64,000 nucleotides of DNA from Nitriliruptoraceae bacterium. GTDB lineage: Bacteria > Actinomycetota > Nitriliruptoria > Nitriliruptorales > Nitriliruptoraceae. Positions 33,921-46,074 of this stretch are shown here, one piece after another. The notes beneath the pieces are model-generated. The model was not told where the DNA came from, searched no databases, and worked only from the letters and a program-made list of their open reading frames with translations. The DNA is taken from assembly GCA_018401275.1 (NCBI GenBank), contig JAGYKW010000001.1, positions 62,001 through 126,000 of the forward strand, in the 5' to 3' direction. The stretch's first letter is position 1, and every line of letters begins with the position of its first letter. The translations under genes and the position numbers were made by a program.

Positions 33921-34670
33921 GTGACGAAGCGGACCCCCTACCGGCGTGTGCTGCTCAAGCTCTCCGGGGAGGCGTTCTCCGACCCGGCCGTGCAGGGTGG
34001 CATCGACCCGACGATCGTGCGTCGCGTCGCCGAGGAGGTCGCGGAGCTCAAGGAGAGCGACGGGACCGAACTGGGGATCGTCGTCGGCGGCGGCAACATC
34101 TTCCGTGGGAACTCGCCCGCAGCGGCCGGCATGGACCGCTCCAGCGCGGACCAGATGGGGATGCTCGCCACCACCATCAACGCGCTCGCGCTGCAGGACG
34201 CGCTCGAGAAGGCCGGTGTGCAGACGCGCGTGCAGACCGCCATCTCGATGCAGCAGTTCGCTGAGCCCTACATCCGCCGGCGTGCGATGCGTCATCTCGA
34301 GAAGGGTCGCGTCGTCGTGTTCGCCGCCGGCCTCGGTGCGCCCTACTTCACGACCGATACGACGGCTGCCCAGCGGGCGCTCGAGATCGGTGCGGAGGCG
34401 ATCCTCAAGGGCACGCAGGTCGACGGGGTCTACGACCGTGACCCGAACCAGCACAGCGATGCCGTGCGCTTCGAGCACATCGACTTCCTCGCGGTGCTCA
34501 ACAAGGGCCTGAAGGTCATGGACGCGACCGCGATCTCGCTGTGCATGGACCACGGCCTGCCCATCATCGTCTTCGAGCTGCTGCGCGCCGGCAACATCCG
34601 TCGCGTGGTGCGTGGCGAGGACGTGGGCACCATCGTCCATGCAGCGCCCACGGGGTCCGGAGCGGCCTGA
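33921..34670 (+). CDS. pyrH: Uridylate kinase
   Basis: UMP kinase of the amino-acid-kinase fold in pyrimidine nucleotide synthesis. The 249-residue protein starts [19 protein letters not shown] and shows [28 protein letters not shown] and [16 protein letters not shown] 33921 follows AAGGAG at a good distance; a longer upstream frame is arginine-rich shadow from the end of tsf. Its place between tsf and frr is universal. Confidence 0.97.
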   Translation: MTKRTPYRRVLLKLSGEAFSDPAVQGGIDPTIVRRVAEEVAELKESDGTELGIVVGGGNIFRGNSPAAAGMDRSSADQMGMLATTINALALQDALEKAGVQTRVQTAISMQQFAEPYIRRRAMRHLEKGRVVVFAAGLGAPYFTTDTTAAQRALEIGAEAILKGTQVDGVYDRDPNQHSDAVRFEHIDFLAVLNKGLKVMDATAISLCMDHGLPIIVFELLRAGNIRRVVRGEDVGTIVHAAPTGSGAA

Positions 34671-34771
34671 TCCGCAGCCGGGTCGCGGCCCGGGGCGGAC
34701 CTCGGGGCGCGCCCTACCATGAGCCGTTCCGCGCGCGGCTCCGACCGTCGCGCCCCTCATAGGAGTGCACG

Positions 34772-35332
34772 ATGAGCATCGAATCGATCATGGCCGATGC
34801 GCAGCACCGCATGAGCCAGGCGGTCGCGAAGGTCGGCGAGGACTTCGGGACGATCCGCACCGGACGGGCGAACCCGCAGCTGCTCAACCGCATCGTCGTC
34901 GAGTACTACGGCACACCGACGCCGATCCAGCAGCTCGCGAACTTCTCCGTCCCCGAGCCGCGCATCCTCGTCGTCAACCCGTTCGACAAGGCCGCGATCG
35001 ATGACATCTCGCGCGCCATCGGCGAGGCGGACCTCGGACTCAACCCGTCGTCGGACGGGGTCGTGCTGCGCTGCGTGTTCCCCGAGCTGAGCGAGGACCG
35101 CCGCAAGGACTACATCCGGCTGGCGAAGAGCACGGCGGAGGACGGCCGGGTCGCTCTGCGCAACGTCCGTCGCAGCACGCGTGACGCGCTGCAGCGCCTC
35201 GAGGACGACGGCGAGGTCGGCAAGGACGAGCACGAGCGCGCCACCAAGCAGCTCGAGGAGCTGACGGCGGTGCACGTGGCCCAGGTCGACAAGGCCCTCG
35301 AGGTCAAGGAGAAGGAGCTGCTCGACGTCTAG
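34772..35332 (+). CDS. frr: Ribosome recycling factor
   Basis: Splits post-termination ribosomes with EF-G. The 186-residue protein shows the family sequence (FGTIRTGRANPQLL, VVNPFDKAAIDDI, LSEDRRKDYIRLAK) across both the three-helix bundle and the beta domain. ATG 34772 is used; ATG 34790 (MADAQ) is a minor alternative. A TACCAT hexamer at 34715-34720 may be a promoter element. Confidence 0.97.
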   Translation: MSIESIMADAQHRMSQAVAKVGEDFGTIRTGRANPQLLNRIVVEYYGTPTPIQQLANFSVPEPRILVVNPFDKAAIDDISRAIGEADLGLNPSSDGVVLRCVFPELSEDRRKDYIRLAKSTAEDGRVALRNVRRSTRDALQRLEDDGEVGKDEHERATKQLEELTAVHVAQVDKALEVKEKELLDV

Positions 35333-35360
35333 GGCGCGACGCCCGGACCAGAGCGACCCT

Positions 35361-36200
35361 ATGGAGGCTGAGCCGACCGTCACCCCCGCAGTCCCGTCCC
35401 GTTCCGGGCGTGACCTGTTCGCGGCGACCCTCGTCGGCCTCCTGCTCGCCGGGCTGCTCGCGGCGGTGCTCGTGCTCCCGGCCGTCGCGCTCACCATCCT
35501 CATCGGTGCGCTGCTCCTGGCCGCGCACGTCGAGCTCGGTCGCCTGCTCGCGGGCCTCGACCGGCCCGTGCACGTCGACGTGCTGATCGTGTCGACGCTC
35601 GTGCTGCTCGCCGTGACGCACATGCTCGGAGCCCGCGGTCAGGCCATCGGGCTCGCTGTGCTCACGGTCGCAGCGCTACTGCGTTCCCTCGCCGAGCGTG
35701 AGCGTCACGATGTGCTCGGCACGGTGTCGCGCACGGTGCTGCTCGGCGGGTGGCTGACGGGACTCGCGTCCTTCGCGCTGCTGCTGCGCGCGCTCGACGC
35801 GCCGATCGTGATGCTCGTCACCGTCGTCGGTGCCGTCGCCGCCGGAGACATCGCTGCCTACGGCGTCGGGTCGCGTCTCGGACGCCGACCGATCGCACCG
35901 AGCGTGAGCCCCAACAAGACGTGGGAGGGCTTCCTCGGCGGGATCATCGGCGCCGCACTGTTCGCCGCCGCCGTTCTCCCCCTCGACGGTTCCAGCAGCG
36001 TCGTGCGCGGGCTGGTCGTCGGTGCGACGGTCGGCGTCGCCGGGTTCCTCGGCGACCTCGTCGCCTCGATGATCAAGCGCGACCTCGGCGTGAAGGACCT
36101 CGGCCGTCTGCTGCCCGGGCACGGTGGCGTGCTGGACCGCGTCGACGGGCTGCTGCTCGGCCTGCCCGTCGGGTACGCGCTGCTCGTGCTGCTGCCATGA
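35361..36200 (+). CDS. cdsA: Phosphatidate cytidylyltransferase
   Basis: Integral membrane enzyme that makes CDP-diacylglycerol for phospholipid synthesis. The 279-residue protein has several transmembrane helices and the C-terminal CDS signature: SVSPNKTWEGFLGG, then GDLVASMIKRDLGVKDLG, GHGGVLDRVDGL. ATG 35361 follows a short spacer after frr. rlmN begins within its stop (ATGA). Confidence 0.95.
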   Translation: MEAEPTVTPAVPSRSGRDLFAATLVGLLLAGLLAAVLVLPAVALTILIGALLLAAHVELGRLLAGLDRPVHVDVLIVSTLVLLAVTHMLGARGQAIGLAVLTVAALLRSLAERERHDVLGTVSRTVLLGGWLTGLASFALLLRALDAPIVMLVTVVGAVAAGDIAAYGVGSRLGRRPIAPSVSPNKTWEGFLGGIIGAALFAAAVLPLDGSSSVVRGLVVGATVGVAGFLGDLVASMIKRDLGVKDLGRLLPGHGGVLDRVDGLLLGLPVGYALLVLLP

Positions 36201-37384
36201 GCGTGATCTCGGTCGTCGACCTGTACTCGCTGGACCGGGAGGGACTCGTGTCCCTCATGGCGGAGCTCGGTGAGCCGCGTTTCCGTGCTGCGCAGGTCGC
36301 GTCCTGGCTCGTGCGCGGCGTCGACGACCCGCACCGGATGACCGACCTGCCCGGTGCGCTGCGTGAGCGCCTCGCTGAGATGACGGCCGGTTCGACCCCC
36401 GAACTCGTCGCCCATCGTGTCGCCGACGACGGCAGGACGCACAAGTTCCTGCTGCGCTTCGCCGACGGCGAGGCGATCGAGACCGTGCTGATGCGCTATC
36501 CGCGTCGCGCCACGGTGTGCATCTCCACCCAGGCCGGCTGCGCGATGGGCTGCCCGTTCTGCGCCACCGGCCAGGCCGGACTGCGACGGCAGCTCAGCGC
36601 CGGCGAGATCGTCCGCCAGGTCGTCGTCGCGCAGCAGGCGCTCGCGACCGGTCGCGTCGGCGACGTCGAGCTCGGCCCTGCGGGGCTCGAGGGTGGCGGG
36701 CCCGACCACGTCACCAACGTCGTCTACATGGGGATGGGCGAGCCGCTCGCGAACCTCGATGCGACCGTGGCGAGCGTGCGCTGGCTCCACGACCCGGAAG
36801 GCTTCGGGCTGTCCGCTCGCAGCATCACCGTGTCGACCGTCGGCCTCGTGCCGGCCATCGGACGCCTCGCCGACCTCGGACTCCCGCTGACGCTCGCCGT
36901 CAGCCTGCATGCGGCGACCGACACGCTGCGCGATGAACTCGTCCCGATCAACCGTACGCACCCGCTCGTCGAGCTCGAGGACGCGGTGCAGGCCTACCGT
37001 GCGCGCACGCGCCGTCGCGTGACCATCGAGTGGTGCCTCATCGGTGACGTCAACGATGACCTGGTGCAGGCGGACGCGCTCGCACGCATCGCGCGTCGCG
37101 TCCGCGCGCACGTGAACGTGATCCCGATGAACCCGACACCGGGCGTCCGCTGGAAGGAACCGACCGTGGCACGCACGCAGGCGTTCATCGCACGGCTCGA
37201 GCAGGCGGGCGCGACGGTGACGCTGCGCGACACGCGCGGTCGCGATGCGGAGGCCGCGTGCGGCCAGCTGCTCGCCGCCCGCACACTCGGTGACGGCAGC
37301 ATCCTGCCGGCCGCCCGCGGTGCGGCGGGACGTGTCGATGCGCTGCTCAGCGTCGCCGAAGGCCCCTCTGGAGGTGGACGATGA
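36197..37384 (+). CDS. rlmN: Dual-specificity 23S rRNA/tRNA adenine C2-methyltransferase
   Basis: Radical SAM enzyme that methylates A2503 of 23S rRNA and A37 of tRNAs. The 395-residue protein carries the iron-sulfur triad CAMGCPFC, the YMGMGEPLANLD motif, and the C-terminal resolving cysteine in RDAEAACGQL. ATG 36197 overlaps cdsA by four bases. It is followed directly by rseP with another ATGA overlap; the dxr gene often found here is absent. Confidence 0.95.
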   Translation: MSVISVVDLYSLDREGLVSLMAELGEPRFRAAQVASWLVRGVDDPHRMTDLPGALRERLAEMTAGSTPELVAHRVADDGRTHKFLLRFADGEAIETVLMRYPRRATVCISTQAGCAMGCPFCATGQAGLRRQLSAGEIVRQVVVAQQALATGRVGDVELGPAGLEGGGPDHVTNVVYMGMGEPLANLDATVASVRWLHDPEGFGLSARSITVSTVGLVPAIGRLADLGLPLTLAVSLHAATDTLRDELVPINRTHPLVELEDAVQAYRARTRRRVTIEWCLIGDVNDDLVQADALARIARRVRAHVNVIPMNPTPGVRWKEPTVARTQAFIARLEQAGATVTLRDTRGRDAEAACGQLLAARTLGDGSILPAARGAAGRVDALLSVAEGPSGGGR

Positions 37385-38799
37385 GCAGCACGCTCGGGAT
37401 CGTCGCGTTCGTCGCGAGCATCGTGCTCGCCATCGTGATCCATGAGGCCGGCCATCTCGTCAGCGCGAAGCTGTCGGGGATGCGCGCCGACCGCTTCTTC
37501 GTCGGCTTCGGTCCGACCCTGTGGTCCACCCGTCGCGGGGAGACGGAGTACGGGCTCAAGGCCGTGCTGCTCGGCGGGTACGTGCGCATCGTCGGGATGG
37601 GTGGCGACGACGAGGACATGCAGCTGCCGCTCGTCGACGCGCTGCCCACGGTCACCGACGCTGAGGATGCACGCCGGTGGTGGCCCGCGCTCGAGGCCGA
37701 GCTGATCCACCGCGGGACACCGATCGAGCTCGCACACCGCATCCGTGACACGACCCGCGGACTCTCACCGCAGCTCGAGGACGCTGCGCTGCGCGACGCG
37801 CTCGCACGGGCGCTCGACCTCGAGCTCCCCGCGAGCACGCGCGTGGGGGATCTGACGCATCGGCTCGTGCGTGGTGACGCGGGGCGCCGCTACAGCGACC
37901 GTCCTGCATGGCAGCGCGTGGCCGTGGTCGGGCTCGGACCTGCCACCCACCTCGTGATCGCGTTCCTGCTGCTGTTCGCCGTCCAGAGCGTGTGGCCGCA
38001 GCCGACCGGCGAGCTCACGAGCCGGGTCGGGTTCGTGCAGCAGGGTTCGCCCGCGGACCTCGCAGGGGTCGCCGTGGGTGACGTGCTGCTCGCCGTCGAC
38101 GGCGTCGCGAGCGCGGACTTCCTCGTGCTGCGCGACGCGCTGCGTGCACGGCCGGAGATCCCCACGCTGCTGCGCATCGACCGTGACGGTGCGCAGCTGA
38201 GGCTCGACATCGTCCCTGACGCGTTCGAGACCGCCGACGGACCGATCATCGGACTCATCGGCATCTCGACGGAGCCCCAGCTGCGCGATGTCGGCGTCGC
38301 GGAGGCGCTGGTCGCCGCGGCGGTCGGCGAGGCCGGCCCGGGGACACCCGGTGGCGTGGTCCCCATGATCGGCGAGTCGGTCCGCGGTCTCGTGCGCATC
38401 CTCTCGCCGTCGGGGCTCAGCGGCCTCGTGTCGCAGGCGTTCGGTGGCGAGGAGCGAGCGCCGGACGGAGCGGTGTCGCTGGTCGGCGCCGCGTCGATCG
38501 CCGGGCAGGTGGGCGCGCGCGAGGGCGGACTCCCGATCGTGCTGACGCTGCTCGCCGCGATCAACGTGTTCTTCTTCCTGTTCAACCTGGTGCCGCTGCC
38601 ACCGTTCGACGGGGGACACCTCGCCGTCATCGGCATCGAGTCGACCGTCAACGGCGTGCGCCGTCTCGCCGGACGGGCGGCGGACTTCCGCGTGCGGCCC
38701 GAGGCGATCTCCGGTGTGGCGATCCCCGTGATCGCGATCCTCATGCTCCTGCTCGTGACGACGCTCTGGCTGGACGTCACCGACCCGATCCGGCTCTGA
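37381..38799 (+). CDS. rseP: Site-2 intramembrane protease RseP (M50), with an insertion
   Basis: Intramembrane zinc metalloprotease that cleaves anti-sigma factors and signal-peptide remnants. The zinc motif HEAGH is near residue 20 in the first membrane helix, and the distal NLVPLPPFDGGH near residue 402 supplies the Asp ligand. A single PDZ domain covers about residues 225-300. Between the first helix region and PAWQRVAVVGLGP there are about 90 charged residues (roughly 80-170, from MQLPLVDAL to RRYSDR). Typical homologues have a far shorter loop. Length is 472. Confidence 0.92.
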   Translation: MSSTLGIVAFVASIVLAIVIHEAGHLVSAKLSGMRADRFFVGFGPTLWSTRRGETEYGLKAVLLGGYVRIVGMGGDDEDMQLPLVDALPTVTDAEDARRWWPALEAELIHRGTPIELAHRIRDTTRGLSPQLEDAALRDALARALDLELPASTRVGDLTHRLVRGDAGRRYSDRPAWQRVAVVGLGPATHLVIAFLLLFAVQSVWPQPTGELTSRVGFVQQGSPADLAGVAVGDVLLAVDGVASADFLVLRDALRARPEIPTLLRIDRDGAQLRLDIVPDAFETADGPIIGLIGISTEPQLRDVGVAEALVAAAVGEAGPGTPGGVVPMIGESVRGLVRILSPSGLSGLVSQAFGGEERAPDGAVSLVGAASIAGQVGAREGGLPIVLTLLAAINVFFFLFNLVPLPPFDGGHLAVIGIESTVNGVRRLAGRAADFRVRPEAISGVAIPVIAILMLLLVTTLWLDVTDPIRL

Positions 38800-38847
38800 A
38801 GGTCTGCCCGAAGGCATGAAGGTCGGAAGGACCGCAGGGGCGGCAGA

Positions 38848-38853
38848 TACGCT
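38848..38853 (+). promoter_or_regulatory. Candidate -10 element (TACGCT) for ispG
   Basis: TACGCT lies in the 159-bp spacer between rseP and ispG, 105 bp before the GTG start. It is part of the recurrent hexamer set. Confidence 0.3.
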
Positions 38854-38958
38854 CCGAGCGCGACTCCGAACCATCGCTGACCGGCGGTGCACCTCCGTCG
38901 GGAACCGCTGCCGCGCCCACCCGACGGGCCGCGGCCCCACGACCTCGAGGTCACTGCC

Positions 38959-40134
38959 GTGAGCGCCACGCTCCCACTCGCACCGGGGACGGCGCCGGCC
39001 GATCCCGTCGCGACACCGGACGCTGCACCGGACGGTCCGACGCGCCGCACGACGCGCCGCATCATGCTCGGGCCGCTCGCCATCGGCGGTGACGCGCCCA
39101 TCAGCGTCCAGACGATGACGGTCACGCCGACCCATGAGGCCGACCTGACGCTGCAGGCGATCGCGTCCGCGCAGGCCGCCGGTGCCGACATCGTGCGCGT
39201 CGCCGTCCCGCGCCGTGAGGACGCGGAGGCGCTCGCCCGCATCGCCGAGCACTCGCGCATCCCTGTCATCGCTGACATCCACTTCCAGTGGAAGTACGCG
39301 GTCATGGCGATCGAGGCCGGCTGCGCGGGCGTCCGCATCAACCCCGGCAACATCAAGCAGCACGACAAGGTCGCGCTGCTCGGTCGGCTCGCGTCCGAGG
39401 CGGGCGTCGCCATCCGCATCGGCGTCAACGGCGGCAGCCTCGAGGACGCGATCCTCGAGGAGTTCGGCGGTCCGACGCCCGAGGCCATGGTCGAGTCGGC
39501 GCTGCGCGAGGTGCGACTGCTCGAGGACGTCGACTTCTTCAACACGAAGATCTCGGTGAAGCACTCCGACCCGTGGACGATGATCCGCACCTACCGGCTG
39601 CTCGCCCAGGCCTGCGACTATCCGCTGCACCTCGGCGTCACCGAGGCGGGGCCGCTGCACTCCGGGTCGATCAAGTCCGCCGTCGGTATCGGGGTGCTGC
39701 TCGCCGAAGGCATCGGCGACACGATCCGCGTCTCGCTCTCGGCCGACCCGGTCGAGGAGGTCAAGGCAGGCATCATGATCCTCGAGGCGCTGCACCTGCG
39801 CGAGCGTGGTCTCGACGTCGTCTCGTGCCCGTCATGCGGACGTGCACAGGTCGACGTGTGGACGCTGGCCGAGCAGGTGCAGAAGGGACTCGAGGGTCTC
39901 GACGCCCCGCTGCGCGTCGCCGTCATGGGCTGCGTCGTCAACGGACCCGGCGAGGCCCGCGAGGCCGACCTGGGGGTCGCCGCCGGGAACGGCAAGGGCG
40001 ACATCATCCGGCGCGGCGAGAAGATCGCCACGGTCCGCGAGGAGGACATCGTCGAGGCGATGGTCCACTACGCGACCGAGATGGCCGAGGAGATCCGCCG
40101 CGAGCGTGGCGAGGGTGCTCCCGTCGTCGTCTGA
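38959..40134 (+). CDS. ispG: 4-hydroxy-3-methylbut-2-en-1-yl diphosphate synthase (IspG/GcpE)
   Basis: Iron-sulfur enzyme of the non-mevalonate isoprenoid pathway. The 391-residue protein shows [34 protein letters not shown] and the 4Fe-4S cysteines in [11 protein letters not shown] and [14 protein letters not shown] 38959 is preferred over an upstream ATG 24 codons earlier, whose extra residues are proline-rich and unlike the family. It stands apart from rseP by 159 bp. Confidence 0.95.
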   Translation: MSATLPLAPGTAPADPVATPDAAPDGPTRRTTRRIMLGPLAIGGDAPISVQTMTVTPTHEADLTLQAIASAQAAGADIVRVAVPRREDAEALARIAEHSRIPVIADIHFQWKYAVMAIEAGCAGVRINPGNIKQHDKVALLGRLASEAGVAIRIGVNGGSLEDAILEEFGGPTPEAMVESALREVRLLEDVDFFNTKISVKHSDPWTMIRTYRLLAQACDYPLHLGVTEAGPLHSGSIKSAVGIGVLLAEGIGDTIRVSLSADPVEEVKAGIMILEALHLRERGLDVVSCPSCGRAQVDVWTLAEQVQKGLEGLDAPLRVAVMGCVVNGPGEAREADLGVAAGNGKGDIIRRGEKIATVREEDIVEAMVHYATEMAEEIRRERGEGAPVVV

Positions 40135-40201
40135 AGGCGTTCCCGGCCATCCTCGCGCCGAGGCTGTCCTCGCGGCCCCGACCGGGGGGCCTCCGGCGTG
40201 G

Positions 40202-40207
40202 TAGCGT
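40202..40207 (+). promoter_or_regulatory. Candidate -10 element (TAGCGT) for the rimP-nusA operon
   Basis: TAGCGT lies 210 bp before rimP in the spacer after ispG. It belongs to the recurrent hexamer set and would place the 40301-40324 hairpin in the transcribed leader. Confidence 0.3.
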
Positions 40208-40300
40208 CGCGTCACCACGTCCCTGAGGGGCCGTGGAGTCCCGCCGGGGTGCCAGCACCCCGACCTGAGCCCGGGACGAACCGACGGCTCTGCACCTCGT

Positions 40301-40324
40301 CGGCCGGCCCCCGCGGGCCGGCCG
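40301..40324 (+). terminator. Perfect 10-bp GC hairpin in the rimP-nusA leader
   Basis: CGGCCGGCCC (40301-40310) pairs perfectly with GGGCCGGCCG (40315-40324) around a CCGC loop. No U-tract follows. Being 90 bp before rimP it could be an attenuator of the nusA operon or a terminator from ispG. Confidence 0.5.
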
Positions 40325-40417
40325 TTGCCGTGCTGGGCCGTTGCGGCGGTGCAGGAGCAGGATGGTGCAGGAGCGGGACGCGGCAGCAGGCCGCACCGGA
40401 TGACAGCAGGAGCACGC

Positions 40418-40921
40418 GTGCAGGGAGTGGTCGGGACCGCGAACGGCACCGTCGAAGGACGGGTCGCCGAGCTCGCGCGGGCGGAGGCGTCGGCGCGTGG
40501 CCTCGCCGTGCTCGATGTGACCGTCGACGGCGCTCGGCCGCCGGTCGTGACGGTGACCGTCGACGTCGACGTGCCCGATCATGGCCGAGTGCCTGCTGGC
40601 GAGGGCCCGGCCGAGCCGGTCGACATCGACGTGATCGCGGACCTCGCACGCGCGCTCGACGCCGTCCTGGTGGCCGGTGGCGTGGTGGCCGAGGACGCGA
40701 CGCTCGAGGTCAGCTCGCCCGGGATCGAACGACCCCTGACGAGCGCTGAGGACCTGGTGCGCAACCTCGGTCGTGACGTCGAGATCGATGCGGGCGATGA
40801 GATGTTCCGCGGCCGACTGGTCGCGGTGGAGAACGGTGAGGTCGCGGTCGTCGCGGCCGGGGCCGAACAGCGCGTAGCGCTCGAACGGGTCGCAGCGGCG
40901 CGGCTCGTGCTGCCCTGGTGA
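40418..40921 (+). CDS. rimP: Ribosome maturation factor RimP
   Basis: Assembly factor for the 30S subunit. The 167-residue protein has the N-terminal alpha/beta domain (GRVAELARAEASARGLAVLD) and the conserved LEVSSPGIERPLTS, followed by the SH3-like C-terminus. GTG 40418 was selected because AGGAG lies at ideal spacing; ATG 40400 is the nearest alternative. It heads the conserved rimP-nusA-ylxR-infB-rbfA-truB-ribF operon. Confidence 0.92.
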   Translation: MQGVVGTANGTVEGRVAELARAEASARGLAVLDVTVDGARPPVVTVTVDVDVPDHGRVPAGEGPAEPVDIDVIADLARALDAVLVAGGVVAEDATLEVSSPGIERPLTSAEDLVRNLGRDVEIDAGDEMFRGRLVAVENGEVAVVAAGAEQRVALERVAAARLVLPW

Positions 40922-40946
40922 GGGTGGACGTGGAGGAGGGTGACCG

Positions 40947-42110
40947 ATGAAGATCGACATCGAGGCGCTGCGCGAGATCGAGCGCGAGAAGAGCATCGAC
41001 TTCCTGACGGTCGTCGACGCCCTCGAGGGCGCGCTCGCCGCCGCGTACAAGCGCTCATCGACCGCGAAGGCGGACGAGGCGCGTGTCACCATCGACCGGG
41101 TCTCGGGCGAGGTCACGCTGTACGCACAGGAGCTCGACGACGAGGGCAACATCGTCAACGAGTACGTCGACGAGCCGCGCGACTTCGGCCGCATCGTCGC
41201 CCAGACCGCGAAGCAGGTGCTCATCCAGCGTCTGCGCGAGGCGGAGCGCGAGGTCACCTACGGTCAGTTCGTGGGCCACGAGGGTGACATCGTGTCCGGG
41301 CAGGTCTCCCAGCAGGGCAACGTCACACTGCTCGAGCTCGGACGCACCGAGGCCCTGCTCCCGTACTCCGAGCAGGTCCCCAACGAGCGACTCGCGCACG
41401 GCGCCTACTCCCGCGCGGTCGTCATCGAGGTCCGCAAGCAGCTGCGCGGGGCGCAGATCGTCTGCTCGCGCACGCACCCGGCGCTCGTCGTCGGACTGTT
41501 CGCCCTCGAGGTGCCCGAGATCGAGGAGGGCATCGTCGAGATCAAGGGCATCGCGCGTGAGGCCGGCCACCGGACGAAGGTCTCGGTCATGAGCCACGAC
41601 GCGGACGTCGACGCCGTGGGTGCCTGCGTCGGTCCGGCCGGTGCGCGCGCCCAGGCAGTCCAGCGCGAGCTCCACAACGAGGGCACGGAGCGCATCGACA
41701 TCGTGCGCTGGGCCGACGACCCCGCAGAGCTCGTCGCGAACTCGCTGTCGCCGGCCAAGATCAGCGACGTGCACCTGTATGCCGATGACGGGACCGCCGT
41801 CGTCATCGTCCCGGACTACCAGCTGTCGCTCGCGATCGGCCGCGAGGGGCAGAACGCTCGGCTGGCTGCGAAGCTGACCGGCTGGCGCATCGACATCAAG
41901 TCCGAGTCGCAGTTCGCGGAGGAGCAGCGGGCCTTCCAGGCCGCGCTCGACGCCGGGCTGATCGACGAGTTCGGCAACCCGCTGTCCGACGAGGGCGCGA
42001 AGGCCATCGAGGAGGCGTACCAGTCCGCCGAGGCGCTCCGGCTGGGGGCGCTCGAGGAGGGCGAGGCGGAGGACGCGCCGGCCGTCGTTGATGGGGGAGA
42101 GGACCACTGA
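40947..42110 (+). CDS. nusA: Transcription termination/antitermination factor NusA
   Basis: Binds RNA polymerase and RNA to modulate pausing, termination and antitermination. The 387-residue protein contains the N-terminal polymerase-binding domain, an S1 domain (about residues 110-180), and two KH domains (DPVGACVGPAGARAQAV-like in VGACVGPAGARA, then LAIGREGQNARLAAKLTGW). It lacks the acidic repeats of enteric NusA, as is normal here. GGAGG precedes ATG 40947. Confidence 0.96.
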   Translation: MKIDIEALREIEREKSIDFLTVVDALEGALAAAYKRSSTAKADEARVTIDRVSGEVTLYAQELDDEGNIVNEYVDEPRDFGRIVAQTAKQVLIQRLREAEREVTYGQFVGHEGDIVSGQVSQQGNVTLLELGRTEALLPYSEQVPNERLAHGAYSRAVVIEVRKQLRGAQIVCSRTHPALVVGLFALEVPEIEEGIVEIKGIAREAGHRTKVSVMSHDADVDAVGACVGPAGARAQAVQRELHNEGTERIDIVRWADDPAELVANSLSPAKISDVHLYADDGTAVVIVPDYQLSLAIGREGQNARLAAKLTGWRIDIKSESQFAEEQRAFQAALDAGLIDEFGNPLSDEGAKAIEEAYQSAEALRLGALEEGEAEDAPAVVDGGEDH

Positions 42111-42116
42111 CCGACC

Positions 42117-42473
42117 ATGTCTCGGGGACCGCGCACCGCGCGACGTACCGTGGCGGCCGCTCAGCGGCGGCCGGTGCGGACGTGCGCCGTGTGTCGTGCG
42201 CGTCGCGACCAGGACGCGTTCGTCCGGGTGACGATCGTCGACGCGATGATCACCCCCGATGGCGTGCCCGGTGCGTCCCGACGCCCTGGTCGGGGCGCGT
42301 ACCTTTGCGCGGACGCGACCTGCGTGGAGCGGGCACTGGCCCGCGAGGGACTGCTGCTGCGGCGCGCCCTGCGCATCGGAGGGACCTGCACGGTCTCGGA
42401 CGACCTGGATCGCGTCATCACGTCGACGTCGCTCCGGGTGGCCGGGACATCGGACGACGCGATGACGTCGTGA
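42117..42473 (+). CDS. ylxR: YlxR (DUF448) RNA-binding protein
   Basis: A 118-residue small basic protein of the YlxR family, conserved between nusA and infB and implicated in nucleoid or RNA regulation in other bacteria. The signature is RTCAVCRARRDQDAFVRV and GRGAYLCADATCVERAL. The C-terminal tail beyond residue 90 is not conserved. ATG 42117 is 6 bp after nusA. Confidence 0.92.
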   Translation: MSRGPRTARRTVAAAQRRPVRTCAVCRARRDQDAFVRVTIVDAMITPDGVPGASRRPGRGAYLCADATCVERALAREGLLLRRALRIGGTCTVSDDLDRVITSTSLRVAGTSDDAMTS

Positions 42474-42486
42474 GGAGCATGAACCC

Positions 42487-45273
<2,787 letters not shown>

Positions 45274-45293
45274 CCTCGTGCGGGAGGAGCGTC

Positions 45294-45608
45294 GTGCGGC
45301 AGGAGCGGGTGCATCATGCGATCGCACTGCTCGAGCTGCATCTCCCGGGCGCGGCCAGCCGCAAGGATCGACGGGCGCACGTCCAGCGGCTGCGGCGGGG
45401 GCTCGTCGACGACCTCGGATGCAGCGTCGCGGAGGTCGGCGGGTCCGAGACGTGGCAGCGGGTCGTGCTCGGTATCGCTGTCGCCGAGGCGACCGCGACC
45501 GGCATCGACCGGGTCGTGGAGCGCATCGTCCCGATGGCCGAACGTGACCCGGGGGTGGTCGTGACCCGGCTCGAGGTGCGGCGTGACACGCTCGACACCG
45601 ACGGCTGA
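45294..45608 (+). CDS. DUF503/YlxP family protein
   Basis: A 104-residue protein of the DUF503 family found between infB and rbfA in many bacteria. It matches through ALLELHLPGAASRKDRR, SVAEVGGSETWQRVVLG and VTRLEVRRD. Function unknown; the position implies ribosome biogenesis or translation. GTG 45294 has GGAGG at 6-bp spacing. A 16-bp imperfect duplication (GTGCGGGAGGAG / GTGCGGCAGGAG) spans the ribosome-binding site and start, creating a decoy GTG at 45278. Confidence 0.88.
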   Translation: MRQERVHHAIALLELHLPGAASRKDRRAHVQRLRRGLVDDLGCSVAEVGGSETWQRVVLGIAVAEATATGIDRVVERIVPMAERDPGVVVTRLEVRRDTLDTDG

Positions 45609-45630
45609 GACGACACGACAGCGAGGAGCG

Positions 45631-46074
45631 ATGATGGCACGCAGAGGCAGCCCGAGGGTCGCACGTGACGTGCGCGCGGCGATCGCCGATGCGCTCGGGA
45701 CGATCGTGTCGGACCCGCGACTCACGCTCGTGACGATCACCGAGGTCGAGCTGACCCCCGACCACGAGCACGCGACCGTCTACTGGTCCACACCCGATCC
45801 GGCCCTGCTGTCCGACGATCGCCGGGCGCGCGGACCACGCCCGTCGCGCGTCGACGAGGTCGCGGCCGGGCTCGCGGCTGCGACGCCGATGCTGCGCGGC
45901 GCGGTGGGACGCCGGGTCCGGCTGCGTGTCACCCCTGAGCTGCGCTTCCGGCCCGACCCGGTCGCCGGGCAGGTCGAGATGGTCGAGCGGCTGCTGCGCG
46001 ACGTGCTGCCCGAGGGCGCGACGACGGACGTGTCGCAGGAGCGACCGGAGGGCGGGACGGGGCAGGACGCATGA
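45631..46074 (+). CDS. rbfA: Ribosome-binding factor A
   Basis: Cold-shock and 30S maturation factor. The 147-residue protein has the RbfA KH-like fold: SPRVARDVRAAIADALGTIV, VTITEVELTPDHEHATVYW, PELRFRPDP. Two adjacent ATGs (45631, 45634) follow GCGAGGAG; the first is used. Its end overlaps truB by four bases. Confidence 0.93.
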   Translation: MMARRGSPRVARDVRAAIADALGTIVSDPRLTLVTITEVELTPDHEHATVYWSTPDPALLSDDRRARGPRPSRVDEVAAGLAAATPMLRGAVGRRVRLRVTPELRFRPDPVAGQVEMVERLLRDVLPEGATTDVSQERPEGGTGQDA

